Assembly (NCBI GenBank): GCA_033763935.1
Contig: JANRJO010000070.1
Location: forward strand, 107,644 to 171,643
DNA: 64,000 nucleotides
Direction: 5' to 3'
DNA from: DALYJJ01 sp033763935
GTDB lineage: Bacteria; Acidobacteriota; Terriglobia; Bryobacterales; Bryobacteraceae
Numbering within the stretch: the stretch's first letter is position 1; each line of letters starts with the position of its first letter. The notes beneath the pieces were generated by a model. The model was not told where the DNA came from, searched no databases, and saw nothing but the letters and a program-made list of their open reading frames with translations. The position numbers and the translations under genes are program-made. Of this stretch, positions 43,049 to 51,996 are shown piece after piece.

Positions 43049-44182
43049 TTAACTAACGCCGCGCACGGCAACCAGGGTGAGATCGTCCTCCTGGTCGCGG
43101 CCCCCCAGCCAGGTGCGTACGTCGGTGAGTACGGCCTCCACAAGCTGTTGGATCGGAAGAGCCCGCGCCCGCTCCAGCGAACGAAGCAGTCGATCCTCGC
43201 CGAACTCTTCGCCGTTCTCACGGCCGGCCTCGGTGATGCCGTCCGAGTACATCAGCATCACGTCTCCCGAGCACAACTGCACATCCGCCTCGCCGCACGT
43301 CCAGGCCGGCAGGAGACCCAGGACGGTGCCCGTCGGCTCCAACTTCTCATACGCACCGCCCGGGCGTAGGAGCAGCGGCGGGTTGTGCCCGCAGTTTACG
43401 TAGCTGAGGCGGCGGGACGGCGGATCGTAGCACCCGAAAAAGAGCGTGGCGAAATGGTGCGGGTCAGTGGACTCGAGAAACAACGCGTGAACGGAGCGGA
43501 GGATCGCCGTCAGCGGCCGCCCTACGTTCTGGCACTGGCTGCGCAGCGTGGCCTGCAGATTCGCCATCAGCAGCGCCGCCGGGATCCCCTTGCCTGAGAC
43601 ATCGGCGATCACCGTCGCAAAGCGGTCCGGACCTACGTCCGGAAAGTCATAATAATCGCCGCCCACGGCGCCCGCCTGCACGCACCGGCCGGCGTACTCC
43701 AGGTTCGCGAAGCGGTGCGACCCCCGCGGGAACAGGTTCATCTGCACCTGCCGGGCGATCTCGAGATCTTCCTCGGATCGTTTGTGCTTCTTGCGCTCGC
43801 GCCCGCCCTCTTCGATCTTCACCCGCAGCGTCTCGAGCAGCGACCGGTTGTCCCACGGCTTCAATACAAAGTCGCGCGCGCCCCGCCGCATCGCCTCCAC
43901 CGCCAGTTCAATCGATCCCCAGGCAGTCATCACGATCACGGGCAGATCCGGGTCCAGGCGGTGGATCTCCGTCACCAGTTCCAGCCCCTCCTGTCCGGAG
44001 GTCGTGTCCCGGGTGTAGTTCAAGTCCATCAAAACCGCGTCGAACGAGTCCGACCGCACGGCCGCCACCACCTCGCGCGGCGAGGATGCCGACACCGTTA
44101 GCATCCCGTCGCCCTTGAGCAGGAGTTCGAGCGCGATGAGGACGTCAAACTGATCGTCGGCGATAAGAACGCGAGCGGGCAA
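43049..44182 (-). CDS. Response regulator with PP2C-type (SpoIIE/RsbU) phosphatase domain
   Basis: A 377-residue protein. The receiver domain (1-125) has the acidic pair in LIADDQFD, the phosphorylated Asp in VLMDLNYTRD, the Thr/Ser switch in VIVMTAWGS and the Lys in FVLKPWD. A coiled-coil linker leads to a SpoIIE-type phosphatase domain with metal ligands in GGDYYDF, ADVSGKGIPAAL, YSDGITEAG and QEDDLTLV. It should dephosphorylate a STAS antagonist; the STAS protein at 1548-1907 is a candidate partner. The start is TTG 44182, with GAGG 5 nt upstream. No cognate histidine kinase is adjacent. Confidence 0.92.
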   Translation of the reverse strand: MPARVLIADDQFDVLIALELLLKGDGMLTVSASSPREVVAAVRSDSFDAVLMDLNYTRDTTSGQEGLELVTEIHRLDPDLPVIVMTAWGSIELAVEAMRRGARDFVLKPWDNRSLLETLRVKIEEGGRERKKHKRSEEDLEIARQVQMNLFPRGSHRFANLEYAGRCVQAGAVGGDYYDFPDVGPDRFATVIADVSGKGIPAALLMANLQATLRSQCQNVGRPLTAILRSVHALFLESTDPHHFATLFFGCYDPPSRRLSYVNCGHNPPLLLRPGGAYEKLEPTGTVLGLLPAWTCGEADVQLCSGDVMLMYSDGITEAGRENGEEFGEDRLLRSLERARALPIQQLVEAVLTDVRTWLGGRDQEDDLTLVAVRGVS

Positions 44183-44303
44183 ACTAACCTCGAACAGTGT
44201 TTAGAGCAATCAGGATACCAGCAACATCTTCAGGCGGTTCAGAGGGCGGCGCGCCGGGAGTGTCCGCTTCTGGGAACCTGCCGCACTGCCCCGGTACACG
44301 GCC

Positions 44304-44942
44304 TTACTTCAGCTCTTTGATGCGAATGTTACGGAACTCCAGCCGCGTCCCGTGCCCCAGGAACCCAATGTGCCCCGATGTCCGTGCCAGCCCGGGGTGC
44401 TTCAGGAGTACCTCCGGGTCCTTCACCGTGTCCAGGTCGGCGTCCACAATCACCTTCCCGTTTACGGTCACCTTGATGCGCCGCCCGTTGGCCTCGATCT
44501 CCTCCGTATTCCACTCGCCCACCGGTTTCAGAGGATCCGACTTCGGCGGGATCACGTCGTAGATGGCGCCGTGCCGCTGGGTTGGCTTCAGCCACCCCGC
44601 GTACTGCGCATCGTTATGATCCAGGATCTGGATCTCCATCCCCTGGTACGCCGCATCGCCGTCAGCCGGCATGCGAATGCCGACGCCGTTGTTAGAGCCC
44701 TTCTCCATCCGGAACTCGAAGCGGAAGATGAAATTCCCGTACTGCTTGTCCGTCAGCAGGTTTCCGCCGCCCTCTTTGGGGCACACCAGTAGGCCGTTCT
44801 CCACCACGTAGCCTGTGCCGGGCTTCTTGCTCCTCAGCGTCCAGCCGTTCAACGTCTTGCCGTCGAACAGCGGAACGAAACCCGGCTCGGCAGCGGCCAG
44901 CACCAGGGACACGAATACGCCGAGCGAAACCAAGCGAACCAT
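44304..44942 (-). CDS. Secreted DUF1080 protein (second copy)
   Basis: A 212-residue protein with a signal peptide (VSLGVFVSLVLAAAEPG) and the DUF1080 fold: FVPLFDGKTLNGWTLRSK, YVVENGLLVCPKEGGGNLLT, GNFIFRFEFRMEKGSNNGVG, MEIQILDHND and HIGFLGHGTRLEFRNIRIKE. It is closer to the sugar-hydrolase-associated consensus than the copy at 1910-2551. Probable secreted glycoside-related hydrolase; substrate unknown. The spacer to the upstream phosphatase gene shows no further gene. Confidence 0.88.
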   Translation of the reverse strand: MVRLVSLGVFVSLVLAAAEPGFVPLFDGKTLNGWTLRSKKPGTGYVVENGLLVCPKEGGGNLLTDKQYGNFIFRFEFRMEKGSNNGVGIRMPADGDAAYQGMEIQILDHNDAQYAGWLKPTQRHGAIYDVIPPKSDPLKPVGEWNTEEIEANGRRIKVTVNGKVIVDADLDTVKDPEVLLKHPGLARTSGHIGFLGHGTRLEFRNIRIKELK

Positions 44943-44963
44943 GAGCCTCAGACTATCACGCGC

Positions 44964-46388
44964 TCAGCGCGCTTCGCCGAGGCGGTGCAGCTTCATCAAA
45001 TTGGTGCTGCCGGGCCTGCCGATGGGTTGGCCCGCCACGAACACCACGCTGTCGCGCGGCTTGAGCGCCTTGGACTCGATGAGGATTCGATCCATCTGGT
45101 TCATCATCTCGTCCGTCGATTTGAGGTTTCCCGCCAGCACCGGGAAGACGCCGTAGATCATCGAGAGTTGCCGCGCCGTCGCCTGGCTCGGCGTGAACGC
45201 GAAGATGGGCACCGGCGGACGGTAGCGCGCGATCAGCCGGGCGCTGAAACCGCTGGCCGTGAAAACCACGATCGCCGCCACGCCGGCGGACCGCGCCGCG
45301 CGGTACGCCGCGTCGGCCACGATCTCGGCATGCGTGGGATGGTCTTTGTGCGGCGGGTCCTTGTACCCCTGCGAGCGGATGGACACTTCCGCCTCCCCGG
45401 CGATACGGTCCATCATGCGGGCCGCTTCCACGGGGTACTTGCCCGCGGACGTCTCTGCGGACAACATCACCGCATCGGTGCCGTCATAGATCGCGTTGGC
45501 AACGTCGCTCACCTCCGCCCGCGTCGGGAAAGGATTCTCGATCATCGACTCGAGCATCTGCGTCGCCGTGATCACAAACTTGCCGTGCAGCCGCGCCCGC
45601 TCGATGATCGACTTCTGGATGAACGGCACCCGCTCGAGCGCCATCTCCACGCCGAGGTCGCCCCGCGCCACCATCACCCCGTCCGACTCGGTGAGAATGT
45701 CGTCCAGGTTCTGCCACGCCTCCGGCTTCTCGATCTTCGCCACAATCGGCACATGCGCGTCCTTCTCTTCGAGAAAAAGGCGCAGGCGCAGCACATCGTT
45801 GGGACGCCGCACGAACGACAGCGCGACGAAGTCAATGCCTGCCTCCAGCCCCATCTGCAGGTCCGACATGTCCTTGCGCGTTAGCGACGGCGTGCTCACC
45901 TGAACGCCCGGCAGATTCATGCCTTTGCGGTCGCTCACCCACCCGCCGCTCACCACTTCGCATTTCGCCGAGCACAGCCCGTCGGTTTCCATCACCCGCA
46001 GCTCGACGCTGCCGTCGGCGAGCAGCACCCGGTCACCCTCCCGCACATCCTTGGCGAAATCGACATAGCTCGTGGTCGCCAGCTCCGTGGTGCCCATCAC
46101 CTCCTGCGTGGTGATGGTGAACGTGGAGCCGGTATTGAGGAACGCCCGCCCGCCTTCGAAGCGGCCGAGGCGGATCTTCGGTCCCTGCAAATCGAGCAGG
46201 ATGCCGACCGCGATCTTCATCTCGTCGGCGATCTCCCGCACGCAGCGGATTCGCTTGACGTGATCTTCCTGCGTGCCGTGCGACGCGTTCAAACGGAACA
46301 CGTCTACCCCAGCCTGAAACAAACCGCGGACGACGTCGATCGAATCACTGGACGGGCCAAGCGTGGCGACAATTTTCGTGTTCGGCAT
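44964..46388 (-). CDS. pyk: Pyruvate kinase
   Basis: A 474-residue pyruvate kinase that makes ATP and pyruvate from phosphoenolpyruvate. Key motifs: TKIVATLGPSSDS, FRLNASHGT, LDLQGPKIRLG, the catalytic Lys in AKIEKPEAWQN, MVARGDLGVEM and AVMLSAETSAGKYPVEA. The C-terminal domain holds the allosteric site region (FTASGFSARLIARYRP). It is divergent from uppP, with 33 nt between starts. Confidence 0.96.
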   Translation of the reverse strand: MPNTKIVATLGPSSDSIDVVRGLFQAGVDVFRLNASHGTQEDHVKRIRCVREIADEMKIAVGILLDLQGPKIRLGRFEGGRAFLNTGSTFTITTQEVMGTTELATTSYVDFAKDVREGDRVLLADGSVELRVMETDGLCSAKCEVVSGGWVSDRKGMNLPGVQVSTPSLTRKDMSDLQMGLEAGIDFVALSFVRRPNDVLRLRLFLEEKDAHVPIVAKIEKPEAWQNLDDILTESDGVMVARGDLGVEMALERVPFIQKSIIERARLHGKFVITATQMLESMIENPFPTRAEVSDVANAIYDGTDAVMLSAETSAGKYPVEAARMMDRIAGEAEVSIRSQGYKDPPHKDHPTHAEIVADAAYRAARSAGVAAIVVFTASGFSARLIARYRPPVPIFAFTPSQATARQLSMIYGVFPVLAGNLKSTDEMMNQMDRILIESKALKPRDSVVFVAGQPIGRPGSTNLMKLHRLGEAR

Positions 46389-46421
46389 CTTCAGATTGGG
46401 TTAGGATGGCTTTTCCCCATT

Positions 46422-47240
46422 ATGCCTCTTTACCAAGTGGTTCTTCTTGCGATTGTCCAAGGTGTCACTGAATTCTTGCCGATTAGTAGTTCCGCACACC
46501 TCGCCCTGGCGCCCTGGCTGTTGGGCTGGAAGGATCAGGGCTTGACGTTCGACATCGCGCTCCACTTCGGTACGCTGTCCGCCGTCGTCATTTACTTCTT
46601 CAGGGATTGGCTCCAGGTGGCCGCACAGGGCTTCGGGCTCAACTGGGGCAGCGATCCGGAGCTCAAACAGAATCGCCACCTCTTGTGGCTGCTCGCCGCC
46701 GCTTCGCTGCCGATCGGATTCTTCGGCTACACCCTCAAGGAGCATGCGGAGACAACGTGGCGTAACCCGCTCCTGATGGGGATCATGCTGATTTCCGTCG
46801 GCCTCTTGATGTGGGCCGCCGAGCGCGTGGGCAGACAGAAGAAACACATCGGGGACGTGACGTTCCTCGACGCCATGACCATCGGCTTCGCTCAGGCCGT
46901 GGCCATCATTCCCGGCACCTCCCGAAGTGGCATCACCATCACCGCCGGCCTCTTTCGCGGCCTCACACGCCACTCCGGCGCACGCTTTTCGTTCCTCCTT
47001 TCCACCCCCGCCATCGCCGCCGCCGCCGCCAGCGCCTTCTACGATCTCTACAAAATGGGCGGCATACCCGCCGGCCAACGAGTGGATTTCTTCGTTGGCA
47101 TCGTGGTCAGCGCCATCACCGGTTGCGTCGTCATCGCTTTCTTCCTGCGTTTCCTCCGCGACCACACCCTCCGATTCTTCGTGATCTACCGCATCGTTTT
47201 TGGCATACTGGTAATCGCTCTGGCTTTCTTTCGCCGCTAA
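46422..47240 (+). CDS. uppP: Undecaprenyl-diphosphatase
   Basis: A 272-residue membrane protein (BacA family) that recycles the undecaprenyl carrier for peptidoglycan and O-antigen. The two catalytic segments are present: GVTEFLPISSSAHL and AIIPGTSRSGITITAG. About eight helices fit the family. ATG 46422 (MPLYQVVLLAIVQG) is the canonical start; the open frame upstream lacks similarity. It is followed 6 nt later by ftsK. Confidence 0.95.
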   Translation: MPLYQVVLLAIVQGVTEFLPISSSAHLALAPWLLGWKDQGLTFDIALHFGTLSAVVIYFFRDWLQVAAQGFGLNWGSDPELKQNRHLLWLLAAASLPIGFFGYTLKEHAETTWRNPLLMGIMLISVGLLMWAAERVGRQKKHIGDVTFLDAMTIGFAQAVAIIPGTSRSGITITAGLFRGLTRHSGARFSFLLSTPAIAAAAASAFYDLYKMGGIPAGQRVDFFVGIVVSAITGCVVIAFFLRFLRDHTLRFFVIYRIVFGILVIALAFFRR

Positions 47241-47246
47241 GGCGGC

Positions 47247-49571
47247 ATGAATCTATTGGGCCCCACCCAACGCCCCAGGCTCAATGAAGCCATAGGGGTC
47301 GTGTATCTTTTCGCCGGCATCTTCCTCGCCGTTGCGCTTGCTACGTATCACCCAACTGATCCGTCGTGGAACACCGCCGCGCCGCCTCACTACCGCGCCG
47401 AGAACCTGACTGGCCGCATCGGCGCCCATCTCGCCGATCTGCTCCTCCAGGTCCTTGGCCTCGGCGCCTTCGCCATCCCCGTGCTGGCTCTTCTGCTCGC
47501 CTGGAAATGGCTGCGCTCGCGGCCGGTCGAGGCGCCGCTCATCAAGCTCTTCGGATCGGCAAGCCTGCTCGCATTCCTCTCCGCGGCGCTCTCCATGGGT
47601 CCCGACTTTCGCCCCATCGGCGGCGTCATCCCCGCTGGCGGAACTCTAGGCGTCCTCTTGGCCGAGCTGCTGGTCGACTCGATGAACACCACCGGCGCGC
47701 TTCTCTTCACGGCCACCGCGATCCTGATTTCGCTCTACCTGGTCTCGACGTTCTCCATGACCATCCTGTCCGGCTGGATCAGCCGGCCCATCCGGTTCCT
47801 GTCCAAAGTGCGAATCAAGCTGCGGCGGCCCGCGAAGCCGCCACGCGTGAAGGCCGCGCCGCCCGCGGCGCTTGAGATGGAAGCGCCGCTGGAGGCCGAT
47901 GAAGCGCCCTGGGACGAGGCGCCGACCACGCGTACGTACGTAAGGGAAGAGGAACCGGAAGAGGAGGCGGTCGAGGAAGAGATCCCCATTCGTATGCTCG
48001 AAGAGCCCGCTCCCGAGCCGCCCCCGCCGCCCCCGTTCGCCACGCCCGCGCCGCCCGCCGCCCCGGTCCGCCAGGCGCGTGTGTACGAGCTGCCCACCAC
48101 CACGCTGCTCAATGAACCGCCCGCCCGTAACGGCTACGACAGTCAGGAGCTGAAAGACACCGCCGCCCGCATCAAAGCGAAGTTCGAAGAGTTCAACGTG
48201 TTCGGTTCGGTGGTGCAAATCAATCCCGGGCCCGTGGTGACGACCTTCGAGTTCAAGCCCGAAGCGGGCATCAAGTACAGCCGCATCACCACGCTGACCG
48301 AGGATCTCTGCCTCGGCTTGCAGGCCGAATCCATCATCATCGAACGCATTCCCGGCAAGCCCACGGTCGGCATAGAAGTGCCGAACTCGAAGATGGAGGT
48401 GATCAGCCTCCGCCAGATTCTCGAATCGGACGAGTTTCGCAAGGCCGAATCCCGCCTCTGCATCTCGATGGGCAAGGACGCCAACGGGCGGATCAAAGTC
48501 GCATCGCTCGAAACGATGCCCCACGTGCTCATCGCCGGCTCCACCGGTTCGGGCAAGAGCGTCATGCTCAACACGCTCATCATGTCGGTACTCTACAAGT
48601 CGACGCCCGACGAAGTGCGCATGATCATGGTGGACCCCAAGCGGCTGGAAATGGGGCTCTACGAAGGTATTCCGCACCTGCTGACGCCCGTCATTACCGA
48701 TCCCAAGAAGGCTACTAACGCCCTGCGGAACGCGGTGCACGAGATGGAGCGGCGCTTGAAGCTGCTGGCCTCCCAGGGGGTGCGCAACATCGACCAGTTC
48801 AACCGCAAGATGCGGCAGCTGCAGAACGAGCCGCGCAGCCTGTTCGAAGACGACAGCAACCAGGAGATGGATGAGGATCTTCGGCCATTGCCCTACATCC
48901 TGATCATCATCGACGAGCTGGCGGACCTGATGATGCTCGAGCGCGCGGGCGTCGAAGAGTCGGTGACGCGCCTGGCACAGATGGCGCGCGCGGTAGGCAT
49001 GCACCTGGTGCTCGCGACGCAGCGGCCCAGCGTCGATGTCATTACGGGTCTGATCAAGGCCAACTTCCCCGCCCGCATCAGCTTCCGCGTCGCCACGCGC
49101 GTCGACTCCCGCACGGTGCTCGATTCGATGGGCGCCGAGCATCTCCTCGGCCGCGGCGACATGCTCTTCCTGCCGCCCGGCTCTTCACGCCTGGTCCGGG
49201 TGCACGGAGCGTTCGTCACGGAGACGGAAATCAACCGCGTCGTCGAGTTCTGGAAGGAACAGGCGCCGCCCGAATACGACCAGACGTTCCTGATGGCGCC
49301 TCCCGGCGACGAAGAGGAGGGCGCCGACGGCGAGGAGTTCGACGGCGAAGAGGATCCCATGTACCAGGAGGCGGTGCGCGTGGTGCTGGAGATGGGCAAG
49401 GCGTCGACATCGACGCTGCAGCGGCGCCTGCGCCTGGGCTACGGCCGAGCCGCGCGCATCCTCGACATGATGTACCGCGAGGGCATCATCGGCCCGCCCG
49501 ACGGCAGCCGCCCGCGCGAAGTGCTGAAGCGGCCGGACTGGCTGGAAGAAGTGGACGCGCAGATGCGGTAG
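47247..49571 (+). CDS. ftsK: DNA translocase FtsK/SpoIIIE
   Basis: A 774-residue translocase that moves chromosome ends during division. Four N-terminal membrane helices (about 15-170) are followed by an acidic and Pro-rich linker (about 185-290), the FtsK beta domain, and the RecA-type motor with Walker A AGSTGSGKSVML and Walker B segment YILIIIDELADLMM. The C-terminal gamma winged helix (TLQRRLRLGYGRAARILDMM) reads KOPS/SRS sequences. The linker is short compared with E. coli FtsK. Confidence 0.95.
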   Translation: MNLLGPTQRPRLNEAIGVVYLFAGIFLAVALATYHPTDPSWNTAAPPHYRAENLTGRIGAHLADLLLQVLGLGAFAIPVLALLLAWKWLRSRPVEAPLIKLFGSASLLAFLSAALSMGPDFRPIGGVIPAGGTLGVLLAELLVDSMNTTGALLFTATAILISLYLVSTFSMTILSGWISRPIRFLSKVRIKLRRPAKPPRVKAAPPAALEMEAPLEADEAPWDEAPTTRTYVREEEPEEEAVEEEIPIRMLEEPAPEPPPPPPFATPAPPAAPVRQARVYELPTTTLLNEPPARNGYDSQELKDTAARIKAKFEEFNVFGSVVQINPGPVVTTFEFKPEAGIKYSRITTLTEDLCLGLQAESIIIERIPGKPTVGIEVPNSKMEVISLRQILESDEFRKAESRLCISMGKDANGRIKVASLETMPHVLIAGSTGSGKSVMLNTLIMSVLYKSTPDEVRMIMVDPKRLEMGLYEGIPHLLTPVITDPKKATNALRNAVHEMERRLKLLASQGVRNIDQFNRKMRQLQNEPRSLFEDDSNQEMDEDLRPLPYILIIIDELADLMMLERAGVEESVTRLAQMARAVGMHLVLATQRPSVDVITGLIKANFPARISFRVATRVDSRTVLDSMGAEHLLGRGDMLFLPPGSSRLVRVHGAFVTETEINRVVEFWKEQAPPEYDQTFLMAPPGDEEEGADGEEFDGEEDPMYQEAVRVVLEMGKASTSTLQRRLRLGYGRAARILDMMYREGIIGPPDGSRPREVLKRPDWLEEVDAQMR

Positions 49572-49630
49572 GGGCCTGCGCCGGGTCACGGCGTGCCATC
49601 TGCGAAAGTGTGTACAACTGAGCACGATGC

Positions 49631-49894
49631 ATGACTGAGACTCTCTCGATCCGCCTTGACTCTGAAACCAAGAAGCGCCTGGACACGCTTGCCAAACGGG
49701 CGCGGCGCTCCAAGTCCTTTCTCGCCGCCGAGGCAATTGCTGCCTATGTTGAGTCCGAGGAATGGCACCTCGCCGAAGCTCACGCCGGTATCGCAGCGCT
49801 GGATAGCGGGAAAGCCGTCAGTCATGACAAGGTCTCGGTACGCACCCGCACATCGGCCGGCCCGGCCGCGTCCTGGGAACACGAGAGCTCGTGA
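49631..49894 (+). pseudogene. CopG/RHH antitoxin gene with altered 3' end
   Basis: Residues 1-65 form a ribbon-helix-helix antitoxin of the ParD type: LSIRLDSETKKRLDTLAKRA, then SKSFLAAEAIAAYVESEEWH, and GIAALDSGKAVSHDKV. After that the frame reads 20 or so residues of no family character (VRTRTSAGPAAS), because it runs out of frame through the remains of a toxin gene. An intact ParD-type protein would continue for about 15 residues with a W-rich tail. The DNA-binding part is intact, so autoregulation may persist. Confidence 0.7.
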
Positions 49895-49995
49895 TTCCGC
49901 ATACACCCGTCGTCGTGCCCTACCGAGTTCGGAATGACCGCCTCGAACTGATCGCCGTATTTCACAGGCGCCGCAAGTGGCCGGGCCGCCTTTAA
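49843..49995 (+). pseudogene. Remnant of a ParE/RelE-type toxin gene (C-terminal half only)
   Basis: In frame +1 relative to the antitoxin, the translation HPHIGRPGRVLGTRELVI, then PHTPVVVPYRVRNDRLELIA and VFHRRRKWPGRL up to TAA is the C-terminal half of a ParE toxin. The N-terminal half is missing, and no start codon precedes it in frame (a TGA lies at 49825-49827). The sequence is best explained by an internal deletion that joined the middle of parD to the middle of parE. Confidence 0.7.
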
Positions 49996-50004
49996 GCGGG
50001 CGCC

Positions 50005-51156
50005 TCAGAAGGTGAACCCCACCAACCCCTGCACCTGATTGCGCAGCGCCGGACTCCGCCCCAGACTTTCTCCCGACCAATGCGTGTAGCGCACGCGCGG
50101 TGCGATGCGCAGATGGCCCAGCCGCATCTCCACGCCCGCGCCTCCCGTCACGCCGACGCGGCCGAGGCGTCCGCCGGCCACCCAGTCCGCGGTCCGGAAC
50201 GATGGCCCGCCCTCGAGGAACGGTCTGAAACCGCCGTTTCCGAAGCGGTACTTCGCAAGCACGGGGAACTCGAACGTGTCTGCTACCCGGAACGATGTGT
50301 TTCCACCGAAGGAGCGCGACGCGGTCACCACGCGCTGCCGGTACGGGCGGTAGATGGCGTTGCCTTCTACCGAGAAACCGCGCGCCAGTTCCGCTTCCAC
50401 CGCGATGCCGGGCAACACGCTCCGGGGTCCGGCGGTCCGGGCGACGGCGATGGGACTGTTGTCGCGCGGATCGTTGAACACGTCGGCGGTAGTGCGCTGA
50501 TCGTCACTGAAAGACGCCCCGAGCAGCAACCCGAAGGAGAGCCGGCGCCCGAATGGGCGGACGCCGGCGGCCGGCAGGGCACGGCCGAACGCGACAAGTA
50601 TCTCCACCTGGTCCTGCTTGAAGGGCGCGAATGAAGACTGGCCGCCGGCCCAGCGCGTATAGCGGACCGTGGGCGAAACTCGCAGGAACGACAACTCGAT
50701 GTCCGCTCCCGCACCGGCGGTGACGCCGTACTGCGAGTGCTCCGCCGTCGATTGCTCGGACACGCGGAACGACGGCCCTGCCGCAAGAAAGGGTCGAACG
50801 ATCCCGCGCCCCTCAAACCGGTACTTCAAGAGCACGGGGAATTGCCACGTCATGCCGGAAGAGGTGACGGCGGGCTCACGCGTGCCGTCGGCGAGGATGG
50901 TCCGCGTGCGGGTCTCGAGAGGCCGATAGAGCGCGTCAATTTCGAGGGCGAAGGAGCGATGAAAGTTGACGTCGAAAGTCGGACCCACCAGGAAGCTGCG
51001 GCTGCCGGGGCTGGTTTCGATGAACGGAACGCCGCTCATCGGGTAGCGTGCCCGGCCCGTGCTCTCCGTGAGGCTGACGCCTCCAATGACGCCTAGGGTG
51101 ACGGTCTGCGGCAGCGCCGCGAGGGAGCAGCAAAAGAAAGATAAGAGAATTCGCAT
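50005..51156 (-). CDS. Internally duplicated outer-membrane beta-barrel protein
   Basis: A 383-residue protein with a short signal peptide (LLSFFCCSLAALPQT). Two similar halves of about 180 residues each resemble eight-stranded porin-family barrels; compare VLLKYRFEGRGIVRPFLAAG with VLAKYRFGNGGFRPFLEGG, each followed by PSFR and then a T/G-rich strand and VRYTRW or VRYTHW. It ends with LVGFTF, an outer-membrane insertion signal with terminal Phe. The duplication could give one large barrel or two small ones. No function is known. Confidence 0.82.
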   Translation of the reverse strand: MRILLSFFCCSLAALPQTVTLGVIGGVSLTESTGRARYPMSGVPFIETSPGSRSFLVGPTFDVNFHRSFALEIDALYRPLETRTRTILADGTREPAVTSSGMTWQFPVLLKYRFEGRGIVRPFLAAGPSFRVSEQSTAEHSQYGVTAGAGADIELSFLRVSPTVRYTRWAGGQSSFAPFKQDQVEILVAFGRALPAAGVRPFGRRLSFGLLLGASFSDDQRTTADVFNDPRDNSPIAVARTAGPRSVLPGIAVEAELARGFSVEGNAIYRPYRQRVVTASRSFGGNTSFRVADTFEFPVLAKYRFGNGGFRPFLEGGPSFRTADWVAGGRLGRVGVTGGAGVEMRLGHLRIAPRVRYTHWSGESLGRSPALRNQVQGLVGFTF

Positions 51157-51240
51157 CGCTTTCTCTGCTTTGCAAATGTGAGTCCGCGACGCAGCGAAAG
51201 CACTTCCGCGTGTTAGAGTGTGATTCGCCTGCACACGCCG

Positions 51241-51996
51241 ATGACGCAACCGCACGATGCCTGGAACGCCGCCGAGTATGCTCGCCACGCGCGCTTCGTC
51301 GCAGATCTCGGCGCCGATCTGATCGATGTGCTCGCCCCGCGCCCGGGCGAACGCATCCTCGACCTGGGCTGCGGCGACGGCGCGCTGGCGCTGAAGCTCG
51401 CAGCGCGCGGGTGCGAAGTGGTGGGCGTCGATTCCTCTCCCAGCATGGTGGCGGCGGCAGCGGCTCAGGGGATCGATGCTCGTCACATGGATGCGGTCGC
51501 CCTGACCTTCGATCGCGAATTCGATGCGGTCTTTACGAACGCGGTTCTCCACTGGGTCCCCGACCATGACGCCGTGATGGCCGGCGTGGCTCGCGCCCTG
51601 CGCCACGGCGGCCGCTTCGCCGGCGAGTTCGGCGGCTACGGCAACATCGCTGCCATTCGAGTAGCCCTGCACGCGGTGCTCGCTCGCCATGCCGTCGATG
51701 CCGCCGCAATCGATCCCTGGACCTATCCCACCCCGGAAGGCTTCGCCGCGATCCTCGAGCGCCACGGCTTCACCGTCGACCGCATCCAACTCTTCCCCCG
51801 CCCCACGCCTCTCCCCACCGGCATGTCCGGCTGGCTGGATACCTTCGCGCTCCGCTTCTTTCAGCCCTTCGAAGAGCCCGAGCGGGACGCAGTGAAGCGC
51901 GAGGTGGAGGAATTACTCGCCTGCTCCCTACGGGACGCCGGCGGTCGCTGGACCGCCGACTACGTGCGACTGCGCTTTCACGCAACATGCAGATGA
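51241..51996 (+). CDS. SAM-dependent class I methyltransferase
   Basis: A 251-residue Rossmann methyltransferase. The SAM motif I is ILDLGCGDGALALKLA, motif II GCEVVGVDSSPSMV, and post-motif segments FDAVFTNAVLHWVPD and RALRHGGRFAGEFGG match trans-aconitate-methyltransferase-like proteins. The substrate is unknown. ATG 51241 is preferred; the GTG at 51220 would add 7 residues. Its stop overlaps the start region of the next methyltransferase by 10 nt. Confidence 0.88.
   Translation: MTQPHDAWNAAEYARHARFVADLGADLIDVLAPRPGERILDLGCGDGALALKLAARGCEVVGVDSSPSMVAAAAAQGIDARHMDAVALTFDREFDAVFTNAVLHWVPDHDAVMAGVARALRHGGRFAGEFGGYGNIAAIRVALHAVLARHAVDAAAIDPWTYPTPEGFAAILERHGFTVDRIQLFPRPTPLPTGMSGWLDTFALRFFQPFEEPERDAVKREVEELLACSLRDAGGRWTADYVRLRFHATCR

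Noticed and set aside
47646..49142. A 498-codon open frame opposite ftsK
   Set aside because: It lies wholly within ftsK, whose Walker motifs are unambiguous; the antisense product has no domain.
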